Shown: positions 27,420-36,284, numbered from the stretch's first letter. The stretch is DNA of 64,000 nucleotides from JABSOG01 sp965277695 (GCA_965277695.1 CBDIDQ010000091.1:1-64000); one strand, 5' to 3'. The notes: generated from the sequence alone by a model not told the origin. Numbers and translations are program-made.

Positions 27420-27515
27420 GACGGACCACCGAAGTGTCGGACCACCGAGGTGTCGGACCACCGAGGTGTCGGACCACCGAGGTGACGGACCACCGAGGTG
27501 TCGGACCACCGAATT
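27420..27515. repeat. 16-bp tandem repeat, 6 copies
   Basis: Unit GTCGGACCACCGAGGT, six copies with single-base variants (GACGG in copies 1 and 5; final GAATT). It lies between two convergent genes, 10 bp from the stop of the AlbA_2 gene. A related stretch (CCGACACTTCGGTG) occurs at 23531. Confidence 0.93.
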
Positions 27516-27525
27516 CAACGCTTTG

Positions 27526-28893
27526 TTACGCAGCATAAAACCGTTGTTTAGGACTGTTGGGTTTATCCGGCAAAGTTAACCGCAGTTGTCCTGTTTTTAA
27601 TAACGGTTCCAATATTGATTTGCGTAAATGTTCTCGATGTTTTAATCCTAAATGGGCTTGTATTTCTGCACGGGATCGGGGTTCAACGCAATATAACAAT
27701 ACTTTTTTAGCTTGCGCGGTAGCTTGCGCGGTAGCTTGCGCGGTAACTTGCGCGGTAGCTTGCGCGGTAGCTTGCGCGGTAGCTTGCGCGGTAGCTGGCA
27801 AATCATTCACAAACCCATCGGCAAAAGGCAGGATGACACGAATAAAATTGGTACTAAATTGATATATCGATGACGAATAGGTTTGTAGAATACGGGGAAT
27901 GCCAGATCCCAGTTGTTCCACCAACTCCAGATCGCGAAATATCCGCATTAACTCTTTATTTTGAGGAACGGAGTAACCCATAAAAAATTCCTCTTCACTA
28001 AAACCCGAAGGGATTATGCCAGCAGAGGTAATTTCCAGTCTATCAGCAAACAGCTCGAATTTTGGTGGTACCTCATTACTGTAATCATTGTGAATGATCG
28101 CGTTAATCACCGCTTCACGCAAAGCAATCGGGTTGATTAACTTTTGCTCTTGGCGTTCGGCGGCAGTAATTTTGGCAAAAGTGCGATTCTCAATATTGAG
28201 CTTTTCAAGGACTGATTTGGTGGCTTTGACCAGACAGCAATAACCATATTCTTCATTTTCTATTAAATCTACTCGGGTGTAACCCGCATATTTGGCTACT
28301 TTGATTGAACAACCATTATTATCCGCCAGTAAATAGGCCGCGTAATTATATTGACCATTTGCAGTACGCAACTCAAGATTATGGGCGAACTGATCATTTA
28401 GTTTGAGTGGGGTGTCATGGTAATAAATTTTGAGTTGTTCGAAAGTTAATGCTTGCTGGCGTGATGCAATAGCTCCGATAGAATTGCGCAGCCGACGAGA
28501 AAATAAATCCTCAATCATCCGTGATGGCATTGGTTCACTGGCACTGCCAACTCGAATAAAACAGCCTTTAGGTGACATGCCTCGTTTACTGAGGTAATAC
28601 GGTTTTTCTGAGCCACTGGCCAGTGTGACTTTGATAATGCCCTTGTTACTTTGCGAATATTCAACGGTTACGTCAAACAATCCCATAGTGGAAGGCGTAA
28701 TATTATGCTTTAGGCGGTCTTTGACGATTAATTGCACAGTATCAATATCATCGATGCCCAGCGCGACGCCTTGGTCATCAACACCGATATAAATGACGCC
28801 GCCATCGCGGTAATTCAAAAACGCCACCGCTTCTTTTTCCAAGCTGTCGGTTAATTGACGTTTAAATTCGATACGGTGATTTTCACTATTCAT
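27526..28893 (-). CDS. AlbA_2 (Schlafen-type) domain protein with winged helix
   Basis: 455 residues. The N-terminal AlbA_2 domain (HRIEFKRQLTDSLEKEAVAF, then GGVIYIGVDDQG) is usually annotated as putative DNA-binding or ATP-binding. A RecG-like C-terminal ATPase-type region follows (NPIALREAVINAIIHNDYS, then GSGIPRI at about 350), a linker of TAQA tetrapeptides (about 367-395), and a C-terminal winged helix (RSRAEIQAHLGLKHREHLRK). Members act as transcription regulators or sit in defence and mobile regions; this one's role is unknown. It is convergent with the ATPase-TPR gene. Confidence 0.85.
   Translation of the reverse strand: MNSENHRIEFKRQLTDSLEKEAVAFLNYRDGGVIYIGVDDQGVALGIDDIDTVQLIVKDRLKHNITPSTMGLFDVTVEYSQSNKGIIKVTLASGSEKPYYLSKRGMSPKGCFIRVGSASEPMPSRMIEDLFSRRLRNSIGAIASRQQALTFEQLKIYYHDTPLKLNDQFAHNLELRTANGQYNYAAYLLADNNGCSIKVAKYAGYTRVDLIENEEYGYCCLVKATKSVLEKLNIENRTFAKITAAERQEQKLINPIALREAVINAIIHNDYSNEVPPKFELFADRLEITSAGIIPSGFSEEEFFMGYSVPQNKELMRIFRDLELVEQLGSGIPRILQTYSSSIYQFSTNFIRVILPFADGFVNDLPATAQATAQATAQATAQVTAQATAQATAQAKKVLLYCVEPRSRAEIQAHLGLKHREHLRKSILEPLLKTGQLRLTLPDKPNSPKQRFYAA
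27709..27792 (-). repeat. 12-bp coding tandem repeat (TAQA linker)
   Basis: Seven copies of AGCTTGCGCGGT (one with A for G), encoding a run of Ala-Thr-Ala-Gln on the minus strand. Copy-number change would lengthen or shorten the linker by four residues without a frameshift. Confidence 0.93.
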
Positions 28894-29206
28894 AGATGCT
28901 TCTTCAACTTGGCTGGCTGCTGCATTGTTGCTTAATTATGCACTTTTGTGACTACATAATGATTATTTCATCGTTTGTCTTGATAGAACAATGTATTGTT
29001 ATCATAATTTGTTCATACGTCCAGCTCTTTTTGTCAGCTGGACTCAAATTAATCAAATAATGTCATGTATGTCGATTGTTGTTCTTCATGATTAATTCCA
29101 TATTCCCCCTGCAAACGACAGCTGCTGAACTAAGATAAAACGGTAACAAACTGCAATGTCAAAGCGGTTGAATTTAACTAATTAATCAGCACAGTGGAGA
29201 AATAGT
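28894..29206. promoter_or_regulatory. Divergent intergenic region
   Basis: Holds the promoters of the AlbA_2 gene (-) and the DUF1805 gene (+). Two dyads are visible: GAACAA / TTGTTC (28986-29013) and GTCCAGCT / AGCTGGAC (29019-29043). No gene seen. Confidence 0.4.
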
Positions 29207-29488
29207 ATGAATTGTAAGGATTTTGATTTTACCGGTTTCCAACGATTTTACATCGACTTAAAACTGCCTTTAATGTACATAAAAGGTTCAAAAGGGCTAC
29301 TGGCCTGTGGTTATTTTAATCATGACACATTTACTCGAACAGGGGAGGCTTGCGCTATTGTCTCTGGGGTCGCTAATTTTGATGACATGCTAGCAGCAAC
29401 TGTTGGCGAGGCATCTAGAGCGGCTATTGGCTTGGGTGTACGAGTGGGCGTTACTAAAGGCTGGGAGGCATTGGAATTGTTTCGTTAA
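29207..29488 (+). CDS. DUF1805 (YunC-like) protein
   Basis: 93 residues resembling YunC/DUF1805 proteins: LKLPLMYIKGSKGLLACGYF, GEACAIVSGVANFDDML and the C-terminal LGVRVGVTKGWEALELF match the family's alternating strand-helix pattern and its conserved C-terminal GMxGxEAL-like motif. GTGGAGA lies upstream of the ATG at a good distance. The family function is not established. Single gene, followed by a palindromic repeat. Confidence 0.75.
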   Translation: MNCKDFDFTGFQRFYIDLKLPLMYIKGSKGLLACGYFNHDTFTRTGEACAIVSGVANFDDMLAATVGEASRAAIGLGVRVGVTKGWEALELFR

Positions 29489-29546
29489 AAGCCGTTTAAC
29501 TATTCAGCTTAATCGGTGATTCTGTGGATAAATGACGCCAAACCCG

Positions 29547-29653
29547 GTAGGAGGGCCGTCTCGGCGTGATAAATGGCGTAGCCATTTCAAAATATGTTGT
29601 GTTTGGGCGGCATCCTGCTTCGGCACAAATCGCGGCGGGGACGCCCCTCCTAC
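29547..29653. repeat. Imperfect long inverted repeat
   Basis: Arms GTAGGAGGGCCGTCTCGGCG and CGGCGGGGACGCCCCTCCTAC-like (to 29653) bracket about 65 bp. This is a dispersed gammaproteobacterial-type palindrome in the gap between the DUF1805 gene and the TonB receptor. The rest of that 416-bp gap holds the 19-bp motif (29702) and AT-rich promoter sequence. Confidence 0.8.
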
Positions 29654-29701
29654 AACGAGTTTAAACTGCCGAAGCTACTTATTATTTCGGCAATTATGAA
29701 T

Positions 29702-29720
29702 CATCAGTCTACCTTCAAGG
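29702..29720. repeat. 19-bp dispersed motif, intergenic copy
   Basis: CATCAGTCTACCTTCAAGG, identical to 16138-16156 and 34209-34227. A partial copy (TCAGTCTACCTTC) is at 21636. Confidence 0.85.
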
Positions 29721-29904
29721 TTTCCTGCGCTTCTTTGCTTACTGCCATTAGTTATTAAGAAATCATTCCTCTTTAACATCATATTTATCCTATAAATCAT
29801 TTTATTACGATTTCATTTATAGTATAAATACTACCTTTAGAATTGACGGGCCGTTTTTAAGCCGTATTTCTAGCTTATTTTCTCAATTAATAGTCGGAGT
29901 GAAA

Positions 29905-32644
29905 ATGAACAAAAGTTATTTGGCATCATTGATCATGCTTAATCTTGGTATCAACTTTTATGCCGGGGCTGCTGAGGATAGTGCTGCGCAAGCCAAAACA
30001 GCGCAGGCCAAAACAGCGCAAGCCAAAACAGCTGAGCAAGAAATTGAAGTGATTGCGGTTTCGGGCATTCGTAACAGCCTGATCCGCTCAAAGGATATCA
30101 AAAGGGGCTCGGGTCATATTGTCGATGCCATTACGGCTGAAGATATTGGCAAGTTTCCTGACCAAAACGTGGCAGAATCGTTACAGCGTATTACCGGGGT
30201 GTCGATTGATCGCAATGGCGGTGAAGGCCAGCTGATCAGCGTACGAGGGCTTGGCCCAGAATTTAATTCGGTGTTGCTTAATGGTCGTACTATCGCCACA
30301 ACCAGCGGTGGTCGGGCATTTAGCTTTGATATTTTAGCATCAGAGCTGATCAGCGGTGCGGAGGTCCACAAAACCCAAGCGGCGAGTTTACAAGAAGGAG
30401 CCATCGGTGCGACTGTCAATATCAATACCCTCAAACCCTTGTCTATACCGGGCTTTAAGGCCACTGGTAGTGTCAAAGCGCTGTACGATGACATGACAGG
30501 CGACAGTAAACCACAATACTCCGGCCTGCTCAGCAACACTTTTGCTGACGATACCGTGGGTGTGCTGGTATCGTTTGCCCACAGTGAACGCAAAAGCCGC
30601 TATGACGAAGCGAATACCGCTTATTACTGGCATACGGATTTAACCATGGATGATGGTACTTTTTATGATGAGGTTTTTTTTCCGCAAAACTATGACCAAA
30701 TTGCACAAACGGAAGATCGTAAACGTACTGGTGGTAATCTGGTGTTCCAATATCAGCCTAGCGATAACCTTACCTTAACTGCCGATGCCCTCTATTCAAA
30801 ATATGATATTGATTTTCGCCAAGATATTTTGGCCCACTGGTTTACCAAATCACAATTGACCGATGTACAGCTGGATGACAACGGCACTTTGGTTAAATTA
30901 TCTATGGGTAAAGGCAGTAACAGCGACTTTATGGTGCGCCAATCGAGTACTTCAAATACCCTGCAAGCTTTTGGTTTTAACGCCCAATGGCAGTTTCACG
31001 AGGACTTGAAATTCACCGCCGATATCAGCTATTCAGAAGCCGAATCAGATCCGAAACGTGGCAAGACTGATACTGTGGCTTCGAGACCGGGCGATTATAC
31101 CTATGACCGCAGCAGTGGTGCCTTGCTGCCAACCATGACATTTGCCGCCAATAATTCGGCCCAAGGGTTAAAGGCAGGCTGGGGTGATCGCTCCGGCGAA
31201 GCTGTTGACGACGACATTCTCGAAGTGAAATTTGACGGTCAATGGACGGTTGATGCGGGAGCCTTGGCCTATATCAATTTTGGCGCTATGTATGCTGACC
31301 GCACAATTGCCAGCACTTCTTTTTCTACCGAATGGCCTATTCCGGTGATTTGGGGGCGATAACAGCAATCCCATTTGGTTGCCTGAAAACCTATTCACCC
31401 TTTATAACAGCGATGGTTTTTTATCCGGTAGCAGTGGTAACCCTACCGAGGACTGGTTGAGCTTTAATTCCGAAGACTTTTTTGCTTATCTCACCTCTGA
31501 TGAAGTACTCAACCAGCTGGATGATCCGGCGGCCACCCGCGCCTTATTGGCCGAATTTAACGGCCATCAAATGCATCAGGACCCAGAAGCTTATGAAGTA
31601 AGCGAAGAGCTTAAAGCGGTTTACACCGACTTTTTGTTTGAAGGTGACTTGGCCAATATGCCTTGGAGCATCACCAGCGGAATGCGCTATGTTGAGACCA
31701 AAAGCACCTCCACTGGTAATCAAATTACCTTGCTTGATTTGGTCGCGGCACCGAATGAAGAAGGCGTGGTGCGAGCCATCGAATCCGATGACTTTTTGCC
31801 TATTGCAGTGGGCAATAAATACGACAACTGGCTGCCGAGCCTGAATGCCAAAATAGAATTGAGCGATGATGTGCTGATGCGTTTTGCCTGGTCAAAGAGC
31901 ATTACCCGTCCTGAGCTTGACGAAATGTCACCGCTGTCGAGTTTTAATGATGGCCATATCGACAACCTGACGGGCTCGGGCAGTAATCCGGGGTTACAGC
32001 CGTTTGCGTCAAAGAACTTCGACTTATCGCTAGAATGGTATTACGACGAGGGTAGTTATGCTGCTATAACCGCATTTAGAAAAGACGTTGACGGTTACCT
32101 TGAAACCGTTGAAAGCACTGAGATCGTCACTGTGCCCAGCGGCTCATATAACTATAAAATCTCTCGCCCGAGCAACAGCAATGAAGCCAAAATCGATGGT
32201 TATGAACTGGCGGTACAACATATGTTCACCAGTTTACCTGCCCCGTTTGATGGTTTGGGTTTTATTGCCAATATGACCTTTGTTGACAGTGAATCTAGCG
32301 CTGATGATCCGACTAATCCTTTGCCATTAATTGGTCTTGGGGATGCGCAAAACCTGATCTTATTCTACGAAAAAGACGCCGTACAGCTACGTGTTGCTTG
32401 GAATAACCGCGATCGCTTTATGCAATCAAAACCTCGTTCATGGCGTGGTGGTCATTATGTTGAAGATTATGCTCAAGTGGATATCAGTGGTAGTTATGCT
32501 ATCAATGAGCATTTTACGGTGTTTTTTGAAGGCATAAACATTACCAATGAATTGACGATAAAAACCGCTGAACTGGCCAATCAGGTGCTGGAAGTTAGCG
32601 AAACCGGACCCCGGTATGCACTGGGTATTCGTGGTAGTTTTTAA
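29905..32644 (+). pseudogene. TonB-dependent receptor, one-base frameshift in a G run
   Basis: Outer-membrane receptor of the TonB-dependent type (TIGR01782-like). It has a signal peptide, a short Ala-Gln-Ala-Lys-Thr repeat, a TonB-box-like segment (IEVIAVSGI), and a plug domain with DIGKFPDQNVAESLQRITGV, RNGGEGQLISVRGLGP and LLNGRTIA. The first frame runs to 31362 and stops in IWGR. The second continues as GDNSNPIWLPENLF through barrel strands to the end (ETGPRYALGIRGSF). Removing one G from GGGGG at about 31351-31355 joins them into a receptor of about 910 residues. ATG at 29905 is preferred (CGGAG upstream). It may bring in a peptide, sugar or metal complex; it lies just ahead of the biosynthetic region. 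Confidence 0.9.
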
Positions 32645-32706
32645 TGTTTGGGTTGGCGTCAATCGTCGAGATTCTTGACAATGACGGTGCAGACTCTAGA
32701 CTGGAA

Positions 32707-32737
32707 ATGTATAGTAAATTAACATTTATCTATACAT
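32707..32737. promoter_or_regulatory. Operator-like dyad before the small-protein operon
   Basis: ATGTATAGTAAAT, a TAAC centre, then ATTTATCTATACAT: an almost perfect 13-bp inverted repeat (one extra T). It lies 31 bp before the start of the 86-residue gene and overlaps the likely promoter. Confidence 0.6.
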
Positions 32738-32767
32738 ATTTTAGGTTTAATGAGCACGGGAGTTTAC

Positions 32768-33028
32768 ATGTCAGTAAAAAACGTACAAAAGGTCATTAGT
32801 TTGGCGGCAACCTATCTCAAATTCAGAATGGCTTTACGCAAGTCACCAAAAGAAGCCTTAACGGAGTTTGCGGCCAAGTTGCAGTTGAGCAAAGAAGGTT
32901 GTACTGAAAGCGAGTTAAAGGCGGTTTTGGCTTTTAATGATGACGATTATGGTTCTTTTGAAAAACTGATCGGCACACTTGATGGAGACTTAAAAGAAGG
33001 GGATCGTACCAGCCTTAAAATATCTTAA
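32768..33028 (+). CDS. 86-residue small protein, candidate RiPP precursor
   Basis: Unrecognised protein beginning MSVKNVQKVISLAATYLKF. The middle is helical (SPKEALTEFAAKLQLSKEG, TESELKAVLAFNDDD), reminiscent of Nif11- or NHLP-type leader regions. The C-terminus is short and polar (GDLKEGDRTSLKIS). It lacks a Gly-Gly cleavage motif. It is followed by a hairpin and then by a putative diiron enzyme and a B12-radical-SAM enzyme of the RiPP-maturation type, which is why I suggest a precursor or substrate-carrier role. The ATG at 32768 has GGAG 7 bases upstream and is preferred over ATG 32750. Alternatives: an unrelated small protein or a recognition partner for the enzymes. Confidence 0.5.
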   Translation: MSVKNVQKVISLAATYLKFRMALRKSPKEALTEFAAKLQLSKEGCTESELKAVLAFNDDDYGSFEKLIGTLDGDLKEGDRTSLKIS

Positions 33029-33045
33029 TACGGTGGTTATCCAAA

Positions 33046-33072
33046 GCCTGTTCAATGTTGCACTGAACAGGC
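33046..33072. terminator. Hairpin after the small gene, probable attenuator
   Basis: Stem GCCTGTTCA / TGAACAGGC with a 9-base loop, followed by GATTTTCATTAT. It sits inside the operon between the small gene and the next enzyme gene. A leaky terminator here would give excess small protein over enzymes, as is common for RiPP precursors. Confidence 0.65.
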
Positions 33073-33105
33073 GATTTTCATTATCTGTATAGCTCGGAGC
33101 AAACC

Positions 33106-33780
33106 ATGACACCAGACACCAGCGCTAGCGATTTTCACCTAACCCTCAGAACCATGATTGATTTATTGATCCCCGGCACTTCAACTAAAGCCCAGCAAAT
33201 TTTTAATGATGATTTAAGCAAAGAAAAATACACCACCTATTTAATTGACTTGTACCATATCGTTGTTGGCGTTTGCCCGATGATGCGTATGGCACTTGAG
33301 CAACTCAGCAGCAAAAATGACCCTGAGTGTCAGCCACTGATTGGCTATTTTGAGCGTCATCTTGAAGAAGAATTTAACCATGAAGCGTGGATTTTAGAGG
33401 ACCTTGACAACCTTGGCGTCGACTACAAAGCCGCGTTGGCAGAGCTACCCAAGCCGCAAATACTCAACTTGGTTGGTTCAATGTATTATCGCATCCTTCA
33501 TCTTGACCCCTGTGCCATGCTCGGTTACCTCGCGGTTGGCGAAACGTATCCGGTGAGTCAAACCGTCATTGACACCATCAAACGAGTACTCGGCGTTGAC
33601 GCGAATTGCGTTAATGCACTGCAACAACACGTCACTATCGATATCGACCATGTGCAGCATTTATATCAATTTATTGCTTCAATTGACTGGTCTGAGCGAC
33701 AAAAGAGCATCATGCTCGATTGCGCCAAAACCACCATTTTTAACATGATAGAAATTGCACAAACGCTGGAAACGCCGTAA
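33106..33780 (+). CDS. Haem-oxygenase-like putative diiron enzyme
   Basis: A 224-residue all-helical protein resembling the iron-containing redox enzyme / TenA-like (haem-oxygenase-like, HDO) fold. Candidate metal ligands occur in the expected helices: ERHLEEEFNHEAWILEDL (about residues 84-101) and HVTIDIDHVQHLYQF (about 174-188), with further acidic residues upstream. HDO enzymes oxidise amines, acids or amino-acid side chains using O2. GGAG precedes the ATG. It lies between the small protein and the radical SAM enzyme. Its last 13 codons are within the first unit of a 47-bp tandem repeat, so the original C-terminus was probably one residue longer (ETPQ). Confidence 0.7.
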   Translation: MTPDTSASDFHLTLRTMIDLLIPGTSTKAQQIFNDDLSKEKYTTYLIDLYHIVVGVCPMMRMALEQLSSKNDPECQPLIGYFERHLEEEFNHEAWILEDLDNLGVDYKAALAELPKPQILNLVGSMYYRILHLDPCAMLGYLAVGETYPVSQTVIDTIKRVLGVDANCVNALQQHVTIDIDHVQHLYQFIASIDWSERQKSIMLDCAKTTIFNMIEIAQTLETP

Positions 33781-33966
33781 CCAAATTTAACATGATAGAA
33801 ATTGCACAAACGCTGGAAACGCCGTAACCAAATTTAACATGATAGAAATTGCACAAACGCTGGAAACGCCGTAACCAGATTTAACATGATAGAAATTGCA
33901 CAAACGCTGGAAACGCCGTAACCAAATTTAACATGATAGAAATTGCACAAACGCTGGAAACGCCAC
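33739..33966 (+). repeat. 47-bp tandem repeat made from the 3' end of the diiron enzyme gene
   Basis: Five copies, starting at 33739, 33786, 33833, 33880 and 33927 (last incomplete), with one G variant in the third spacer. Each contains ATG plus the codons for IEIAQTLETP and, except the last, a TAA stop. The first unit is the true end of the upstream gene; the last leads into CCACAATAA and the radical SAM ribosome site. Confidence 0.96.
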
Positions 33967-33983
33967 AATAAAGAGGGTTGAAA

Positions 33984-35990
33984 ATGATTTGTTTAGTCAC
34001 TATGCCGTATGCTTCATTGGAGCGACCTTCTTTACCTTTAGGTTTGCTGCACAATTATATTTCGCCGTTTGGCCATCAGGTGGAGGTTATCTATGGCACC
34101 TTGAAATTTGCCGCCAAGGTTGGCTGTGAAAGATACTACAGTATCGAAAGTGCATTTAATGAAGACTTAGTGGGTGAGTGGACGTTTTCTCGCAGTGCCT
34201 TTTTGGACCATCAGTCTACCTTCAAGGCGGTTGATAGTGAAGCTTTCATTAGTGCTGACAGAGATAAAGCCTATTTAGCCACTTTGGGTTTATCGCCAGA
34301 GGCTTGTCAGCGGTTGTTGGGTTTGCGTGAGCAGGCTGAGCAGTTTATTGATGAGTTGGCGGCTGAAATTCTCGCCAAAAATCCTAAAATTGTCGGCTGT
34401 TCGTCGACCTTTCAGCAAAACTGTGCCTCATTGGCTTTGCTACGAAAAATCAAAACCGCCCGACCTGATATCATTACTTTAATGGGGGGAGCCAACTGTG
34501 AAGGGGTGATGGGTCAAACGATCAGCCAAGTTTTTGACTGGGTTGATTATGTCTTTTCAGGTGAATGCGACGAAGTGATTGGCGAGTTTATCGACAAGTT
34601 GATGCAAGGTTTTCAGTATCAACATCATCAATTGCCTGTGGGGGTTATTGCGGGGTGTAAAACCTTGATTGAAACGCCTTTAATTAAAACCAATAGTGAC
34701 GAGACCGCCGCAGTACCTAGAGCGGTGGTTGATGATATGAAAGCGGTTGGAATGCCCAATTATGACAGTTATTTTGCCAGCATTAAGGCACTGGGATTGA
34801 CCAAGGAGATAAGCCCAGGTTTGATGGTCGAAACCTCCCGAGGTTGCTGGTGGGGAGCTAAACGTCATTGCACTTTTTGTGGCCTTAATGGCAATGGTAT
34901 GACTCATAGAGCTAAATCGGCGGAGGCGGTGATCAGCGAGTTTGGTCAATTGTCGGCTAAATATGACATCTATAAATTTGGTGTGGCCGACAATATTTTG
35001 CCGATGGAATACGTGGATACGGTATTGCCGAGCTGGGCTGAGCAGGGTCAATATGCGGTGTTTTATGAAACCAAAGCTAATTTGCGCCGGGAGCATGTTG
35101 AGAAACTGGCGGCTGCCGGGGTGAAGTGGATCCAACCTGGGTTGGAGAGTTTGCAAGACGATTTTCTTAAACTTATTAAAAAGGGTACTACCGGATTGCA
35201 AAACGTCGCCACACTTAAATTTTGCCGTGAAAAAGGGGTGAGACTGTCATGGAATATACTCTTTGGTGCGCCGGGTGAATGTGAAAGTTGGTATGTTGAA
35301 ATGGCGCAGTGGGTGCCTTTGATCACGCACTTACAACCGCCACAGCAAGAAATGGGCAGAATTGGTTATCATCGTTTTAGCCCTTACTTTGACAAAGCCG
35401 ATGAATATCAATTGACGCTAAAACCAGTGGATAGTTATCGTTTTATCTATCCGCTGGATGATCAGAACTTATTCAATGTTGCCTACTTTTTTATTGATGA
35501 TGAGACAAAACCTGATATTGAGCGTGGCCTTGATATTTCAGCGTTGCCAGATTTACCCGGTCATCAACAGTTACAACAAGTGATTAATCAATGGTCTCGA
35601 CAATTTTGGAATGAACCGACTCCGCCGCTATTATGTATGGTTGACCATAGCGACTTGATTCGGATCCTCGATACCCGTGAAGTTGCCACTAGCATGGTGC
35701 ATGAATTGACCGGATTGGATGCGGCAATTTATCGTTTATGTGCAGAGCCGGTGACTAAACAACGCTTGCTCGACAAATTGCTGGCGGCGAATGAACAGTG
35801 GCAGCAAAGTGCTGTTGATGACGCCCTGACACAGCTGATTGACGACAAGTTATTGTTGTTCCTCAGTCACTGTTATTTGTCCTTGGCGCTAGCTGGCAAC
35901 ATTGTTCCTTTGGTACCAAGCCATGAGTACCCCAGCGGTTACCTGTCGTTAAACGAAGACAGCCTTGGCTGGAAGGTCGTTGATATTTAA
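33984..35990 (+). CDS. Cobalamin-dependent radical SAM enzyme, RiPP C-methyltransferase-like
   Basis: 668 residues. The N-terminal B12-binding-type domain covers about 1-220 (IVGCSSTFQQNCASLALL, then LMGGANCEGVMG). A radical SAM core follows, with VETSRGCWWGAKRHCTFCG, i.e. C-x7-C-x2-C at about 288/296/299. This spaced motif and its WWGAKxHCTFCGLNG context are those I know from the RiPP maturation radical SAM protein 1 family (TIGR03975-like), members of which C-methylate ribosomal peptides. The C-terminal 200 residues are a helical family-specific region. ATG at 33984 is used (GAGGG upstream). It is last in the small-protein/diiron operon. Substrate unknown: the 86-residue protein, or a product of the neighbouring NRPS. 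Confidence 0.85.
   Translation: MICLVTMPYASLERPSLPLGLLHNYISPFGHQVEVIYGTLKFAAKVGCERYYSIESAFNEDLVGEWTFSRSAFLDHQSTFKAVDSEAFISADRDKAYLATLGLSPEACQRLLGLREQAEQFIDELAAEILAKNPKIVGCSSTFQQNCASLALLRKIKTARPDIITLMGGANCEGVMGQTISQVFDWVDYVFSGECDEVIGEFIDKLMQGFQYQHHQLPVGVIAGCKTLIETPLIKTNSDETAAVPRAVVDDMKAVGMPNYDSYFASIKALGLTKEISPGLMVETSRGCWWGAKRHCTFCGLNGNGMTHRAKSAEAVISEFGQLSAKYDIYKFGVADNILPMEYVDTVLPSWAEQGQYAVFYETKANLRREHVEKLAAAGVKWIQPGLESLQDDFLKLIKKGTTGLQNVATLKFCREKGVRLSWNILFGAPGECESWYVEMAQWVPLITHLQPPQQEMGRIGYHRFSPYFDKADEYQLTLKPVDSYRFIYPLDDQNLFNVAYFFIDDETKPDIERGLDISALPDLPGHQQLQQVINQWSRQFWNEPTPPLLCMVDHSDLIRILDTREVATSMVHELTGLDAAIYRLCAEPVTKQRLLDKLLAANEQWQQSAVDDALTQLIDDKLLLFLSHCYLSLALAGNIVPLVPSHEYPSGYLSLNEDSLGWKVVDI
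34209..34227. repeat. 19-bp dispersed motif, copy inside the radical SAM gene
   Basis: CATCAGTCTACCTTCAAGG, translated as part of DHQSTFKA (about residues 75-82). Identical to two intergenic copies. Confidence 0.8.
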
Positions 35991-36055
35991 TTCCCGGAGA
36001 TAAATCCCCTATCGACGAAAACTAAATTGATGCTTTTCTTTTGCTTTTCTTTTGC

Positions 36056-36284
36056 TTTTCTCCGTGGCTCCGTGTCTCCGTGGTAAATGCTTTTGCTTGT
36101 AAAGAATAAAGCGCTCCAGATACCTGAACAGCCCATCAGACCGCGTAACGGTCGTGCTAGAATGCGACGCTTTGATATGCCGCTTTAACGCTATTGCACT
36201 GCCGATGGGCTTTTAGGGTTTTTTGAGCGCTTCGTTCAAAAATCAAAAGCATTTTCACCACGGAGACACGGAGACACGGAGAAA
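36056..36284. repeat. Inverted-repeat element in the 509-bp gap before the NRPS operon
   Basis: The left arm (CTCCGTGTCTCCGTGGTAAA core, 36056-36087) and right arm (ACCACGGAGACACGGAG core, 36254-36284) are near-complements, bracketing about 165 bp. The unit CGGAGACA is itself repeated within the arms. A 10-bp tandem (TTTGCTTTTC, about three copies) precedes it. The rest, 36285-36499, must contain the promoter of the acylase-exporter-NRPS operon. I found no convincing Fur box and no gene. Confidence 0.8.

Noticed and set aside
27420..27515. Possible iteron or CRISPR-type array
   Set aside because: Contiguous 16-bp units without spacers, between convergent genes; no replication gene is nearby.
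33739..33966. Possible CRISPR-like array
   Set aside because: The 47-bp units are directly contiguous copies with no variable spacers, and they derive from the end of the neighbouring gene.
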